Source of the DNA: Lepas anatifera
Taxonomy: Eukaryota; Arthropoda; Thecostraca; Lepadidae
Direction: 5' to 3'
Length of the DNA: 64,000 nt
Assembly: GCA_034440635.1 (NCBI GenBank)
Contig: JAOTON010001685.1
Location: forward strand, 2,677,001 to 2,741,000
Shown: piece after piece, positions 21,660 through 33,663 of the stretch
How positions within the stretch are numbered: position 1 is the stretch's first letter
Layout of the letters: each line of letters starts with the position of its first letter
Translations under genes and position numbers: made by a program
The notes under the pieces: model-generated
What the model saw: the letters and a program-made list of their open reading frames with translations, nothing else
Databases searched by the model: none
What the model was told of the DNA's origin: nothing

Positions 21660-22173
21660 AAGGCGTGGCATGCTCTTAGCACAGACTGCTTTCGCTGATG
21701 CAAGATCACAGATTTTTCTTACTTCGCTCCACTTACGGAATTATCCAAAAAGCTGCTGTCAATTGTTTGGAACTTCATCCTATCTGTTTTCAACACTCTT
21801 GGAGAAAAGCCAAAACTGACAGCTAGGGGAGCACCGTTTCTCCATGCTCCTTACTGGATGCAGTGGAATTTCGCAAACTGATATCCAGAGACATCAACAC
21901 CAGACTAAGTAGGTATCTGCGTGTTAGCCTGTCCCGGTCGACATCGTGTACAACGGCACATCATATGCATGTTGCACATCGCTGTGCCGAGAGCGAAGAA
22001 AGGACTCTCGGGAGCGTGCATCACGTGAACAATGAAAAGTGTTTCACTCGTATGTAATTTCACTCCTACGTGCCCAAAAATATTGAGAGGGAGGAGCCGA
22101 ATCAAATTGTAGCGACAAGTATGCATGGATCTTTAACAATACTTTGACAGCGCAGAACCATGTCGAATACGGT

Positions 22174-22255
22174 GTTCAGGTGGCCGAGTGGTAAAGGCGT
22201 TGGACTGCTAATCCAATGGGCTCTGGCCGCGTGAGTCCGAATCTCATCCTGAACG
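22174..22255 (+). tRNA. tRNA-Ser(GCT)-like, copy 8
   Basis: GCT anticodon, G73 and TTTT (22260-22263) are present. The D loop is GGTAAAGG and the T loop GTCCGAAT as in copy 6, so the B box is damaged. Confidence 0.6.
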
Positions 22256-22720
22256 GTGGTTTTGCAGACCTTATGACCCTCCACATTGCATTAGTCAAAG
22301 CTCCAGGCCTGATGGCGTTGGTCAGAATACTCCGAATTTCGGCCAGATCACATCTGGCGTGGGCCAAAGCGGAGGCATTTCCGGTTCAATTGGGCAAGAA
22401 ACCCCTCTCTAATCGGGCTGGAAAATATGTTACCTTTGGGGGTAAGCAGCGTTGCAGCAAGAAATCATCACTCAACAAGCCGATCCGCATTGCGCCGGGG
22501 CAAACAGTGTTGGTGCCAGAGGCGCAGGAATCGGAGAAGGCAAGGGGGCGGGTGGCTGCCTCCAACTTTCGGACTGGGAGCAGTGCCCTCCCCCCACAAC
22601 TTGAGCTGATTCCGGACCTTTCCCATTAAAACATCAAGTGATAGGCTGAACCATATTTGACCCCACCAGCGGTGACAACTTTTGCCCCCCAAACTTGAAA
22701 AAAATTTCTGTGCCTGCTAA
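22256..22720. repeat. tRNA-array 3' spacer and shared extension
   Basis: 22256-22410 is the array 3' spacer. 22430-22660 matches 7255-7470, an extension not found after copies 4 and 6. No gene is seen. Confidence 0.65.
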
Positions 22721-23964
22721 TAGTTCCTGTCCTGTGCCTGTGTATGGTTGGTGCGGTGGCCCAGTTTAGCCTGAAAAATTGCGAAGATACAGGCGTAAGA
22801 ACAGGAGGGGGAGCAGCGGGTCAGCGAACAACTCAATGCTTGAAGTAGGGATGGGGGTAACCATAGAGTTTACCCTTATGTGGGTGTTGGATCTCTCGGG
22901 AGGAGGAATCAATAGTTGGGTGCATAAAATTGAAAATGGGGCGAGTCACGTGGTGCCAGTCTTATACATTAACTGATGTAAGCCTGTGAGCTAGTTTTGG
23001 GCCCCATTAATTGGCCCGGAGCCCGTGCATTGGCCTTAAAGCTTACTTAGCTGAACTGAGGAAAGATGATTTAGTCAAGTAACGTACTCACTGGCAGATG
23101 ACAGGAGGGTCGAGAGGGCCATGTCCCCAAGGCTAAAACAATGATTATTTTGCCCCCTCCCGCTCCACTCAACGGTTCGTCGACAAGTCGAAGGTAAGCC
23201 ACAAACTGAGATAAATGATAATTGTCCAGTTTAACGATACACCAACTGCCAAAGTTATACCGCGTCGCCAATTCCTACCCTGTTGAGAGAGATTAGGGGG
23301 TCAGATCAACTTATTCAGAGGCTCTTCCGGGTCTTTAAACCCGGGACCGGTGGCTCAGGTGACTTTGATGCTTCCCGCGTCCCTCTAAACACGTCGAAAA
23401 TATATTAAAGACCTAACCAAATTTCAGCAGAATACAAAAAGATCACACAATCCCACATTGAGCAGAATGAGAATGGACACAGTTTTCTATGTATTGCCCA
23501 CTTTTGGATTTAGCACGGATATGGATCCATGTGGGCGATGTCCCCTCCTCTTCTTTCACCGTTCCTACGCCTCTGGTGGTGTAGCCTGCATGAAATTTTT
23601 GTTGCGAAGCGTACTGGCTTAAGCACCTGCAGGTTAGCTGAATAGGACGCGATCTGATCCTGACAAATAGTTACCGACAGAGTGGGCTGGCAGCGCCGCA
23701 TAGCATCAGCAGTTGTCGTGTTGCTACACCCAGGGGCATCGTCACATAAATGTTGACGGGGTGGGGGTACCTCCAGTCTGGCGATGGCGGAGCGGGGAGG
23801 GGATTAAAGGAGAATTTTGAACATTTTTGCTGTATGAAAGCACTAACAACGAAGTACTTTACACAGAAATTTATATCAGTCTATACATGTAAGAGGAAAA
23901 ATGCGAAAAGCTAAGGTCAAGTCCCAGCATTTGCGGGGACATCCTCAGGTAGCTCTTTGGCCAG

Positions 23965-24017
23965 TAGGTACCCTTTGAATGTAGGTACCTTTTAGGTACC
24001 TACCTACCTACCTACCT
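23965..24017. repeat. GGTACC/TACC simple repeat
   Basis: Several GTAGGTACC units and a run of five TACC units. Confidence 0.85.
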
Positions 24018-25067
24018 GAAGAAGCAAAAGAAAACAACGCTGACGAAAAACGGAAATCAGACGCAAGGGCTTGGACCCCGTACCCCAAGGCATATTTTTG
24101 CATACCAACTGGGGATTATTTTTGGACCTCACCCCTCCCATTGGTCCCCAGCCCTTCCGATTTTCCTCCACTGGGGACCAAAGCCCTTCTAGTACCAAAC
24201 GTCTAAAAGCATGTTCCGCGTCCGGCAAGGGCTTTTGTGCCCTCCGCTAGAGACCCCTGTCGTCTTTTAACAACGTCCATTTTGCGGAGTCGAAAAACAA
24301 TGTGCCAGCTGAAAAAATAAGGATGACCGCCGAAATGTGCCCTTACTTTGAGGCCTTAGGCGTGCCCATTTCTCTCTTTGGTTCCCAGTAGAATCTTGAG
24401 AAAAGTGCACCGCTGTACCCATCAGTTACTGTGTCAAGGCTATTCCGATTGCGCCAATTGGCGTTTAAGCTTGCCAAGCGGCAACTTTTGGCCGTCGCAC
24501 CCTACCTCTGCCTTCTACCGCTACACTGCACTGTGGTCGGAAACGCTGTCGTGGGTGGCCACGGGGCCGTTTTTCGGATTTTGGAATTTAGGGGTTTTAT
24601 GTCTGCCGATGTGAAAAAAATTGTTCAGAGTGTTCTGAATGACCACTATTATCAAGTTAATTTGGTTGAAAGATGCACTTATTACTCATCAAAGTAAGGC
24701 GATGATGAAATCCAGAAGTAAGGCACTCGATGTGTCTGCTAGATCCGATTTTAACTTTGAATAATAAACGTCAAAACTGAGTCAGACTAGAAATAATTGA
24801 TATCAAAATGTTCCTCATAATGTCAGCTTTAAGATAATTAGCGTTATGTATATATTTGAATTTTAATAAGGGTATATAATCTGCGTTTTAATTACCCCTT
24901 TCACAGATCCACCTTACAAACTAGCTACTGACTTCGAATAGACAAACAAAAAAAGTTACGTTTCTGCCAATTAGATTTCTTGTGGAAACATAGGTCAAGT
25001 AATTCTCCGTCATGGCCTGAAGAGAGCTAAGTGCGCAAATGTGCGCAAAATTGTCCACAGTGTAAAT

Positions 25068-25165
25068 TGTACCGGGCCGCCCGCCGCCCGGAGACGTCCG
25101 CCCGCCCGCCACCCGACGCCTCCCCGGCTCGCCACGGCCTGCCGGCCGCCCGCGAGGTGCGGGGG
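25068..25165. other. GC-rich, CpG-rich patch
   Basis: About 100 bp of CCG/CGCC-rich DNA inside AT-rich surroundings, with sharp edges. It could be a short CpG island, an rRNA-like or LINE 5' end remnant. I do not recognise it. Confidence 0.4.
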
Positions 25166-25638
25166 ACGCTTATCAGGTGCTTCTCATGTCGTATTGCTCG
25201 CCTTTATGCACATTATCTTCATTGTAAGCTCATAGGTTTTCTTGACCCTACCCAGAATCACCCTTGGTCAAGGTCACCCATGCATAAACCATGCTCATAT
25301 TGCACATGATTCGACATGCTATGATGAGAGGGGTACACTGATAACTACTGTCTCGATCTTCCTGCCGTCTGAATATATGAAATGAAAGAAACCCATATTA
25401 TCGTGTGAGCATTCAACGTGACCTTTTGTGACTTCTGGGAACGTCAATTTTAACGAGAGTAGCAAATGGTAAGCAGCTCACAAACTCATTTCACTCAGGG
25501 GTTCCGAATGGCAATATGTATTTTGTTTTTAGCCCAATTAGACGATTAGTCTGAGAAGAGGCTGGGTATGCCCTTTTGCATGCAGAGCCAGCACACCTGA
25601 TAACGTCATTACGGGTCGGGTTAGGTCAATTCATTTGC

Positions 25639-26582
25639 TTAACACGCGCACTAGAGGGGGACCTCGGAGGTTCCCTCACCTGTTTCTGAGGTGGCGTAAG
25701 AATAGCTCGTAGAGCCGAAAAACGATATTTGGCTACATTCGAGAGAATTTAACGGCGCATTGATTGGTGAAGATATCTAAAAAATCGGCCGAAAATTGTG
25801 TGACGTATAGGCTTTCAAAGTCAGACCTGCATTTTGATATTGCCACAATCGCGCGGTAGGACCAGTTCGCTTGCATTGGATACCGAGTCCGGGATATATA
25901 TGCCGGGATAATATATAATATATATAACCGGGATAATATGCCAAGGTCACTTCACAGGAAGGTATAAGTTAAGGTCCAAGGTCACAGGTCAAGGTCATAT
26001 CATAATTTTCAAGGTCATTGACCCCAGCGCTTCCGGTCAAATAGCGTTACCCGGTCGGAGGGGTATTATTCTATGAAGTCATAGTTAAGGTACCTAAATA
26101 TAAAGATCAAGGTCAAAGGTCAAGGTTAAAGGTCATTTTAAAGGTCAATCCTCATTTGCCACCAAACACTGGCAAAAGTGTTCGTCAAAGTGTACATTAT
26201 CGGTAGATCATCATATTGTGACCTCATAGGTCAATGACCTTGGATGACCTTGACCCAAAAAATTGTAGCAAATCTTTTTTACGACCTTCCCTCTATGACC
26301 CTGGTCTGCCTTTAGCTTATTCCCGTCATTTTCCCGCTTAATAACGGTATTTCCCAATAGGTCCCCGCATAGACAATATTTGACGTTTATGACATCGTTT
26401 GACCTTGAAGATATTTTTCTAGGTCAATGAAAATTTGTCATGATGTAGATCACCATAGTCCCCACCCACCCTCCAAACAGAGTTTTTCTGTGTATTTTAG
26501 TTTCCGAGATCTTAGAGGGGGGCCTACCACGCCCCCCTACAGTGCGCGTTAGTGTCAGACCCATCTCCAGTGCGGGTGTTAG
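25639..26582 (+). mobile_element. TTAA element, second linker group
   Basis: The left end TTAACACGCGCACTAGAGG occurs once, followed by an imperfect GGGACCTCGGAGGTTCCC palindrome. The right end, read inward, has the GCGCACTG-type motif twice at 28-bp offset with the linker TCTGACACTAACG. The right TTAA is changed to TTAG. The interior has long runs of AAGGTCA (25975-26150). It is non-coding. Confidence 0.8.
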
Positions 26583-26918
26583 TTGAATAAACTTAAGCAT
26601 ACATCTCCCATTACAATTGATATAGCATAATCTGCTGAAATTTGGGGTGAATTGGTTCGGCCGTTTCAGCGCTGTAGCAAAATGAACATGAACAAAAATC
26701 TCAGTGGCCATCCGTGAGGCCGTTTCCGACCACTGTGCACTGTGGTAAACTGGCTGGCAAACTGTCGCCGGCAGCAGCTAAATATGCCATGGACGTCCAT
26801 TCTGATGGCTTCTTGTAAAGAACACTATGTACCATATTTCCAGGTGAACAAGTTGATGTCGTGGAGCCATTTGTGGACGGGGTAGTGAGATATGTATGTT
26901 ACAGGCAGGGTGAAGAAC

Positions 26919-27105
26919 CAGGCATTCTGCAGAATGCCTAGGCATTCTGCAGATTGCCCAGCCAGTTTGGCATTCTGCAGAATGCCTAGGCAATCTGAAA
27001 AATGCCTAGGCAATCTGCAGATTGCCAAAGCGTCTGGGCATTCTGAAAAATGCCTAGGCATTCTGCAGAATGCCTAAAATTTCAGGCATTCCTCAAACTG
27101 CCTAA
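26919..27105. repeat. 20-bp palindromic minisatellite
   Basis: About seven units of a 20-bp near-palindrome, consensus AGGCATTCTGCAGAATGCCT, mostly head to tail, with two 8-bp interruptions (gccagttt, agcgtctg). Units vary in paired positions (for example ATT/AAT against AAT/ATT), so several keep self-complementarity. Because units are palindromic, both strands give look-alike open frames; neither is a gene. Confidence 0.92.
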
Positions 27106-27289
27106 CGCAATTTGCTCAGATAAGCATCCCATCGAGCAGTTATTTGAAACCAAACAATCTTTTTCATCTCATCCAGTGTTCCAAACACTCCACAGGCCAG
27201 GAATCGCTTTATGGAGTCTGTGGTTCTCAGTTGCCGTTTCCAAAAATACATAGGTTTTGTGACTAACTTCTTTGATCAGATACACCTTC

Positions 27290-27560
27290 TGTAGTTTGAT
27301 TTAAACTGAGCAAGTTCACCGCTGGTGGGTCCGATTAGACCTCCTTTGGTTTTCCGCAAATGCTTCCGAGTCAATTTAAGTGAGAGCCTCGTCACTTTGC
27401 ACACCTCTAGAGTAATTGGCTCCACAACGTAGGACCAAAATTGGCATAGGGCAGGCCAGGTCAACCAGTTTTTAAGATATTATTTAGGACGATTATAGTA
27501 TTCCAAAATGAGGCTGACAAAACCAGGGTGTAACTCGGCTTCCAGAAGAACTTGATCAAT
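27290..27560 (+). mobile_element. Fragment of TTAA element family G, single-motif end
   Basis: It matches the left part of 62278-63006: CACCGCTGGTGGGTCCGATTAGACC, then 'ttttccgcaaatgcttccga', down to the 'aaaatgaggctgacaaaaccaggg' segment. Terminal TTAA is lost. Confidence 0.65.
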
Positions 27561-28697
27561 TTTATAAGTGTATATTATTTGTTAATTAAAGTTTATATTA
27601 TAAGAAACCTCTTGAAAGAACAAATCGGCATGCTGGCATCCATTGTGAGGTCAGGTCAATAAAAAGATCACCAAAGCAGAGGTGCAGAAACTTGCCAACT
27701 CGGCTACCGGAGTTTGTGACACATTTACGAAAATTGAGGTGCATAATTGTGACAAAATAGCGATCCTGACTGTATGGCTCAAAATCAAACCACATATTTT
27801 CGAAATAGAGGATGAAGCGTGTAGGAAATATTTTAACTTAGCAGCTCTGTTCTTCAATTGCACAGCGTACCATTAAAGATACAATATTGGTACTGTGTTC
27901 AGTTTCTTCTAAAACGAGGGACCCCCGCTGCAGAAAACCCGCAAACCGCCGTCACAGTTGCCAGATTTTAACATGCAGCCCAATGGTGCCGATTGTTAGT
28001 AGTTTGCAGAAAGTTGTCGCCTAGATACCGGAAATGTGACAGTCAATTTTTTCGAGAAATACACGATTGTGGGCATATTTAAGGCATTAAAGATAACGCA
28101 GATACTTTATCAAGTACTTCTCTGTCCATTTTTTCAGGTTAAATCAGATTTACAGTTTGGGTCTCTTCGATTTAGCGGCCCCTATTCCTTCGAATTTAGT
28201 ATTAAGTACGCCTAAAAGCTACTAATAAAAGTACTAAGTGAGTGAAAAAATAAACATAGCTGGGCAGCAATTCTACTTAAACTGCGCAACAGCGACAAGA
28301 CAAGTTAGAAATGTTTATGTAGAGCCTGCCAAAAATTTAAACAGGCGGGAAGCCACTTATTTTGAGGGCATATTTATTAGGTATATTTGAGATAAGTGCA
28401 GGCTAAAACTAGCTAGAATAAATATTGCTGCCCATGGCTTATCTAAGATGAATGTAGGCTATTGCAAGACTGATGCACTTTCCCATATCAAACTTGGGTT
28501 TTCATTCCTTGGCCTGCTTGTGCCTTAGCTTATTTGTGCCCTAGATTGGTTAGATATATCTGGAGCTGGAGGAAGTTGGGGGAGTTGGCGCCAGCAACAG
28601 GTTGGCAACAACAGTGATTCAGGTGAGTTTTTATGATCAAATTATCATATCAATATTGTACAGATAGCAAATGTGTGCTAATGCAGTCCTCCACAAA
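27561..28697. other. Unassigned non-coding stretch
   Basis: AT-rich; nothing recognised on either strand. Confidence 0.4.
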
Positions 28698-28830
28698 GTG
28701 TTAACACCCACACTGGAGAGGGGCCTGGAACTAACGTGCACTGGAGGGGGCCGAGTAGACCCCCTTCTTATCTCAGAAAATCACAGCAAATCTCAGAAAG
28801 AAATAGACTTCGAAAAACGCTGGTTGGGGG
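28698..28830 (-). mobile_element. Double-motif end of a TTAA element
   Basis: TTAACACCCACACTGGAG is followed by CTGGAACTAACG and a second GTGCACTGGAGGGGG at 28-bp offset, then GGGGGCCGAGTAGACCCCC. This is the second linker group. The rest of the element is not clear. Confidence 0.65.
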
Positions 28831-30753
28831 TGTGTTGCTTACTAGCAGTGGTGGTAAGCAACGCACAGGACCTGAACTGCATGGAGTTAAAGCAGGATTT
28901 TGACTACACTGGATGTTTCTTTGGTATGTGAATTCCAATACCTCTGTACCAAATAGGCCAATAGACATAATTTTACATCTCTGCAGGCTAGTTGCCTCAG
29001 AGTTTTCACTGCAAAAAGGAATGACCAGGCAGGTGATGATCGTGAGTGGGATGCAAATTTTAAGCATTTGATGTGTTTATAAAAATGCTACCTAAGGTCC
29101 ACTTTACCAACACATTTTAGGTAGATCCAAATACTACGTTGACATTGACATTTTTCCCTTTTATTGATATGTGAGATAGAAGTTTAGTGGGGGGAGAGGG
29201 GAAGCTGTGGTTAGGGTTCCCAATTGTGTGTACATGTACTGTCCCATTAATAGATAGGTATGTTCCCAATAATGACTATTTTCATGATAATTGCTACATT
29301 TAATCATGTGGAAAAGTACCATAATTGGAAACACTCCTTCCAAAAATGGAAACTTCTTCAAAAAGGGAAATGCATGTCATTGGGGGAAACTACGGTCAGA
29401 GTTGCCAATAATAGTTATGACCCCAATACTGGAAAAAATGACCCATAACTGGAAATTTTCCTTCCAAAAACAAAAACATGATCTATAAATGAAAACTCAG
29501 TTTACTACTTTCATGCTGTAATGGTTTGGTGCTAGAACCTTGTCTGCTGCAAAAAGTAAAGGACAGGTAGAGGACATTCAGCATACTGGAAATAGTATTT
29601 AAGTATACAATTATCATTTCCAGCTCTGTGTAACAGAGGAGGCATACGTCGCATTGAGTTTGTGACAGCCAGCATACTTTCTGCACCTCTGCACCGAAGG
29701 TCACCAAAGGTCATGGTATTGGAGTTGTTAGTGTCTATAACTTTTGAAAAGATATGATACATCAATAAATTTTGCATCATAGTGACGAGCATGACGCAAG
29801 GAGTCAAATAATGTGCAGCAATATTTCTTAAAGGTCATTAATTGGCCTTGACCTGAGGTCAAATTTTGTTAACCTTGACCTGAGACCAGGGTCGCGGTGA
29901 AACCTCTCATGGTCATGTTGCATATCAATCATTGGGTCAAGACGAACACATTGATGCCTTTGACCTTGTTCTAGGTCTAATGGTTCCCGAACTACAAAGG
30001 GTTTCCTAAATGGGACAAAATTTTACCCATGTTTGCCTTCTGTGACGTCACGGGTCAACGGATATGGTTCAAACTCGTCTTTGGAGCTGTTTTTTATTTT
30101 TCCTTTCCCAGGTGGCCACGACGATTATGGACATCGTTGATCAGGTGGCATAGATCACTGTATTTAACGGCTTCCAGATCCGAATCCTTTTGTCAGTTTT
30201 ACCTCAACACCAATTTTTGTCAGCAAGTACTTTTTTAATCTTGCTTAGTGATTCTTTTATAGGGTACCCCATACTCCTCTTCGTCCCGCAGATCGTGAAA
30301 AATTTATGCGTGCTAGTCATTTGCTAGCATTGGTGTGTTAGCTGATTTGTCTGGTTTCGCACGTCGAGAAGGCTTTCGAATCTCACACGAGACATGATGC
30401 TGAAAATTTGAGATCTAATCAATTATTTGTGTGTTTTTCTCCAATGGTAAATTGCAAACATTGTAAATTTTGTGGAACGGTTAGCAGCCTACCAGAAATA
30501 TCTTAGTTTTGCAATGCAGAATATTTCAAACATATTCAGTACACCAATGTTTGCTGGCCACACATTTCTTTTCAGGATGGTTCAAAATCCGTGTAGAGTG
30601 ATGCTTTCGAAGGGTTGCATCTGTGAAACTGACATGGTAACTGTTACTTCTAAAAACATTTGTTTCATCATGTCTAGTCAGAGTATCAAAATTTTTCAGA
30701 AAAAAAAACATTTTGGGGATTTGCGTGGTAAATTTCAAAACCTTTATTCAAAT
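28831..30753. other. Mixed degraded repeats
   Basis: 29690-30140 resembles the double-motif half of family G (shared 'gacgtcacgggtcaacggat' near 30043 with 62830-62850). The remainder holds no gene I recognise. Confidence 0.45.
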
Positions 30754-31786
30754 TTAACCCGCGCCCCACCGGGGGTCCGGCGCCATCTTCGCCCCACCGG
30801 GGGGCCATCGATGGCCCCCTCTAACTCCGAAAATATGGGCGTTAGCGCAAATCTGCAAAGTGCAATAGAAAGCTCGCGTAAATTCAGTAAGAAATCACTT
30901 CACATGTTTTAGTGCTCAGGTCAGTGGTTTGACCTCCAGAGGTCAAATTAGGTCAAGATCGGCTATTTTCACTCAAATATGCAATGATTGAGCAAACTGG
31001 GCATAACTCTTATGTCATTAGAGCTATTGAGGCCTGGTAAAGTACATTTGATAGCAAATTTCCAGTACTTTTTCTGCTATGTGGAATGTAAAGACCTCCC
31101 GCCAGTGGTTTGACCGCCAGAGGTCACCTCGTGACCTAATATGACCTGAGGTCACAAAAGGTCAAAAAGTAACCTTGCCGTATATCAAATGAAAGCCAGT
31201 AACAAGACAAACACGATGGTGTTTGTTTCACCGCTCTAGCTCAATTAGGTCAAAAGTTATTGTCAAAATACTGTTTTTGACCTCTGGTGACCTTGGATGA
31301 CCTTGGAAAAGTCAAAGGGCAAATATGACCCCTGGGATCCGTGAAAGGTTGTCCAAAATCGTTGTTCTGAGCAGTCTGAGTATTTGCAATCATTTTTGTG
31401 GCTTTTATATCATGAAATAGCTTTTCCCCATGCTTTTCCAATGGGAGAGGTCGCCTCGTGACCTGACCTCAGGGCACGAAATCGAAAAATCCCGGATATA
31501 CGCCTTGTAGACTCTGGAGGGGTCATGAAGTGTAGGAAGTTTCAAATCGATCGACTTTGAAATGTAGCTCTTACAGAGCTCTAAAGGTGAAGTGAGGTGA
31601 CCTTGGTTGACCTCGTCTGGTGACCTGACCTTGGGTGACCCGGGGTAAAAAATTTCAGGGATGATGGGAAAATGATGCAGTGAGAGGTAGAGCTCTCAAC
31701 CGCGGTGCTGCGCCTCGTCATTTTTCTGCTATCCCGGAAAAACCTTAGGGGGGCCATCGATGGCCCCCCGGTGGGGCGAGGGTTAA
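30754..31786 (-). mobile_element. TTAA element, family C, inverted full-length copy
   Basis: Reverse-oriented near-identical copy of 17304-18335: TTAA at both ends, double motif on the left, single motif and GGGGCCATCGATGGCCCC on the right, 1033 bp against 1032 bp. The few differences suggest recent activity. Confidence 0.92.
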
Positions 31787-31915
31787 GTTCATGCGAAATT
31801 TTTTAAGCTACAACTGTCATGTAATTATGTGCTTCCAAATAATTTTCGAGACCATACCAGAATTAAACCAAGCTTTCGTAAATACCTATGCTGAAAATTA
31901 GACAATATCAGTCAT

Positions 31916-33162
31916 TTAACCCTATTTCCGGCAGGGGGCTAATATTGCCCCCCCTTCAGGTTTTTCGAGAATATCTCCGAAACGGCTTGCGATAGAATTT
32001 TGAAACTTCCTGACTTTTCCTAAAACTAGTACAGGCAGATTTTCTGAAAATTTCAAGATTATATATTTACCAGGGGCGGAGCTATGGCTGGGTTTTTGGG
32101 GAGGTTCTATCCACAAACCAAGTATTATCGTATGCGATGGGTTTTTTGTAAAAGGAAGCCGTCTCTGCTGATCCTGATACCAGTTATATGGTTTTATTAT
32201 ATCATTTTTTATGTGAGATGATAGTGCATTCACAATTGTCACTATTTGTATTCATCAGGGGCGGTTACAGCAGTTCAAAATGGGGGGAATGTTATCAAGA
32301 AGGACTAAACGTTAGTAAGTGAGAAGACTGCTTACAGCCGTGTCAGGGCGAATACATTTGGGTATATGAAAATTCAAAATAGTTATAACCCAATTCTAGA
32401 TTACCAGAGGCGTGTCCAGTCACTACACATTTTCAAAATGTATATTCCCAGCCAGTATCACCGCCGCGACTCAATATCGTTGTATATTGAAAATGTGTTT
32501 CCAATCACCCCCACCCCCCACGACGAGTCCTTGATCCGCCTATGTCACCCCCTTTCCCAGAGCTGCCATGGGAGGGTAAAAATTATCAGAAATTAAATTT
32601 CAACTAGTCGAGGGACTAATATACTTATGCATACCATTCGCATATTGTTGGTATGTATTTTACCCCACTGTTTTACCTTACTGCATCCGCCCCTGATGAG
32701 TTTTTCACGTTTTTTCTCATTTATTTATGTGTCAAAGATGCCAAGCAGTATATGACGGCTTCTAATCCGCGTAACAAAAACTTTTTAGGTTGTATATATT
32801 TCCCCTCATAGTCCTGGTCCTGGAACTGCCATTGAATTTTGAATTTTTGCGTAACTCGAGTATATGAAAATTTTGGGTCAAATATTTGTAAATCTGAACT
32901 AGTTTTGTGAAAATCGTACAACAGAGACAAGGGTTATGGAAAATCTAAAAAATACACAAAAATTGTATATTTTGCACGACCTTCTCCTAAAAAATAAAAA
33001 TTTTGAAATTTTCTTTTTTCAAAATAAAGTTTAGCAGCAGAGGAATCTATGGCACTTTGAATTTTCAAAATCGGCCGGTTAGATTACGAGATCTTAGGGG
33101 GGCCGATATTGCCCCCCTGCCGGAAATAGGGGTAGCCGGGAGCCTGACGGAAATAGGGTTAA
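31916..33162 (+). mobile_element. TTAA element, family D
   Basis: Left end TTAACCCTATTTCCGGCAGG occurs once with GGGGGC-taatatt-GCCCCC; the right end, read inward, has CCCTATTTCCG twice at 27-bp offset, then the palindrome. TTAA at both ends. The interior differs from the other families and contains further CAGGGGCGG-type ends (32071, 32250, 32688-32696), probably nested hAT MITE pieces. It lacks the GC hairpin. Confidence 0.82.
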
Positions 33163-33438
33163 ATAGAAATATTAAAACGCTTTCATTGTAGTATTTAAGC
33201 AAAATACTCAACAGCCAACTTATTCCTAATACCGTAGCACTTCGCAGCGTAACGATCCAGATCACAAAGATTGGTAGCTTCTTCGGGGCAAACGAGATCA
33301 ACTCCGTTCAATCCAGTACAGCCTACCACATGGACATAATATGAATATTCAGGTCGATAAGCATGCGGTAGAATGAGCCAGTTTTGATTTCCTGATTACT
33401 TGCTCTGTTTCCCATTGTCTCACATTAGATTCTCACTG

Positions 33439-33660
33439 TTAACCCGGACCCTCTTGGGCTCTTTTTTCACACCACCGCCTGGGAGAGGGGTATGATCGGA
33501 CCCTTTAGGATCTCAGGAACCGGAAGTAGGTAATACGAAACAAAATAGAACAGTGCCGGAAGTGCCTCACCGTCTTCTTCTTTGGAGCCGAGTCTGAACC
33601 AGATCCGTCGACCCGTGGCGTCACAGTGGGCCAAAATGAGTCAAATTTAGACCAATTAGT
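33439..33660 (-). mobile_element. TTAA family G, double-motif end, truncated
   Basis: TTAACCCGGACCCTCTTGGGCTC matches, inverted, the right end of 62278-63006 including the 'gtcacagtgggcca' stretch. It stops where the element at 33664 begins. Confidence 0.7.
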
Positions 33661-33663
33661 TAG

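Larger units (their letters stand above)
22721..25638. other. Unassigned non-coding stretch
   Basis: I find no credible gene. Open frames here are short and lack recognisable motifs. 22840-22960 resembles 2125-2220. A TACC/GGTACC-rich patch lies at 23965-24017 and a GC-rich patch at 25068-25165. Confidence 0.4.

Noticed and set aside
24378..24697. Overlapping plus-strand frames rich in Leu/Trp
   Set aside because: No motif, no splice context and no second copy; frame length is within chance for this composition.
26825..27077. Cys/His-rich repeat proteins on both strands
   Set aside because: Both come from the 20-bp palindromic minisatellite, which reads alike on either strand.
26919..27105. 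CRISPR-like array
   Set aside because: Units are contiguous 20-bp palindromes without unique spacers, in animal nuclear DNA.
32071..32696. A complete hAT MITE inside TTAA family D, using the CAGGGGCGG ends
   Set aside because: No pair of ends gives a matching 8-bp duplication; at best several nested remnants.
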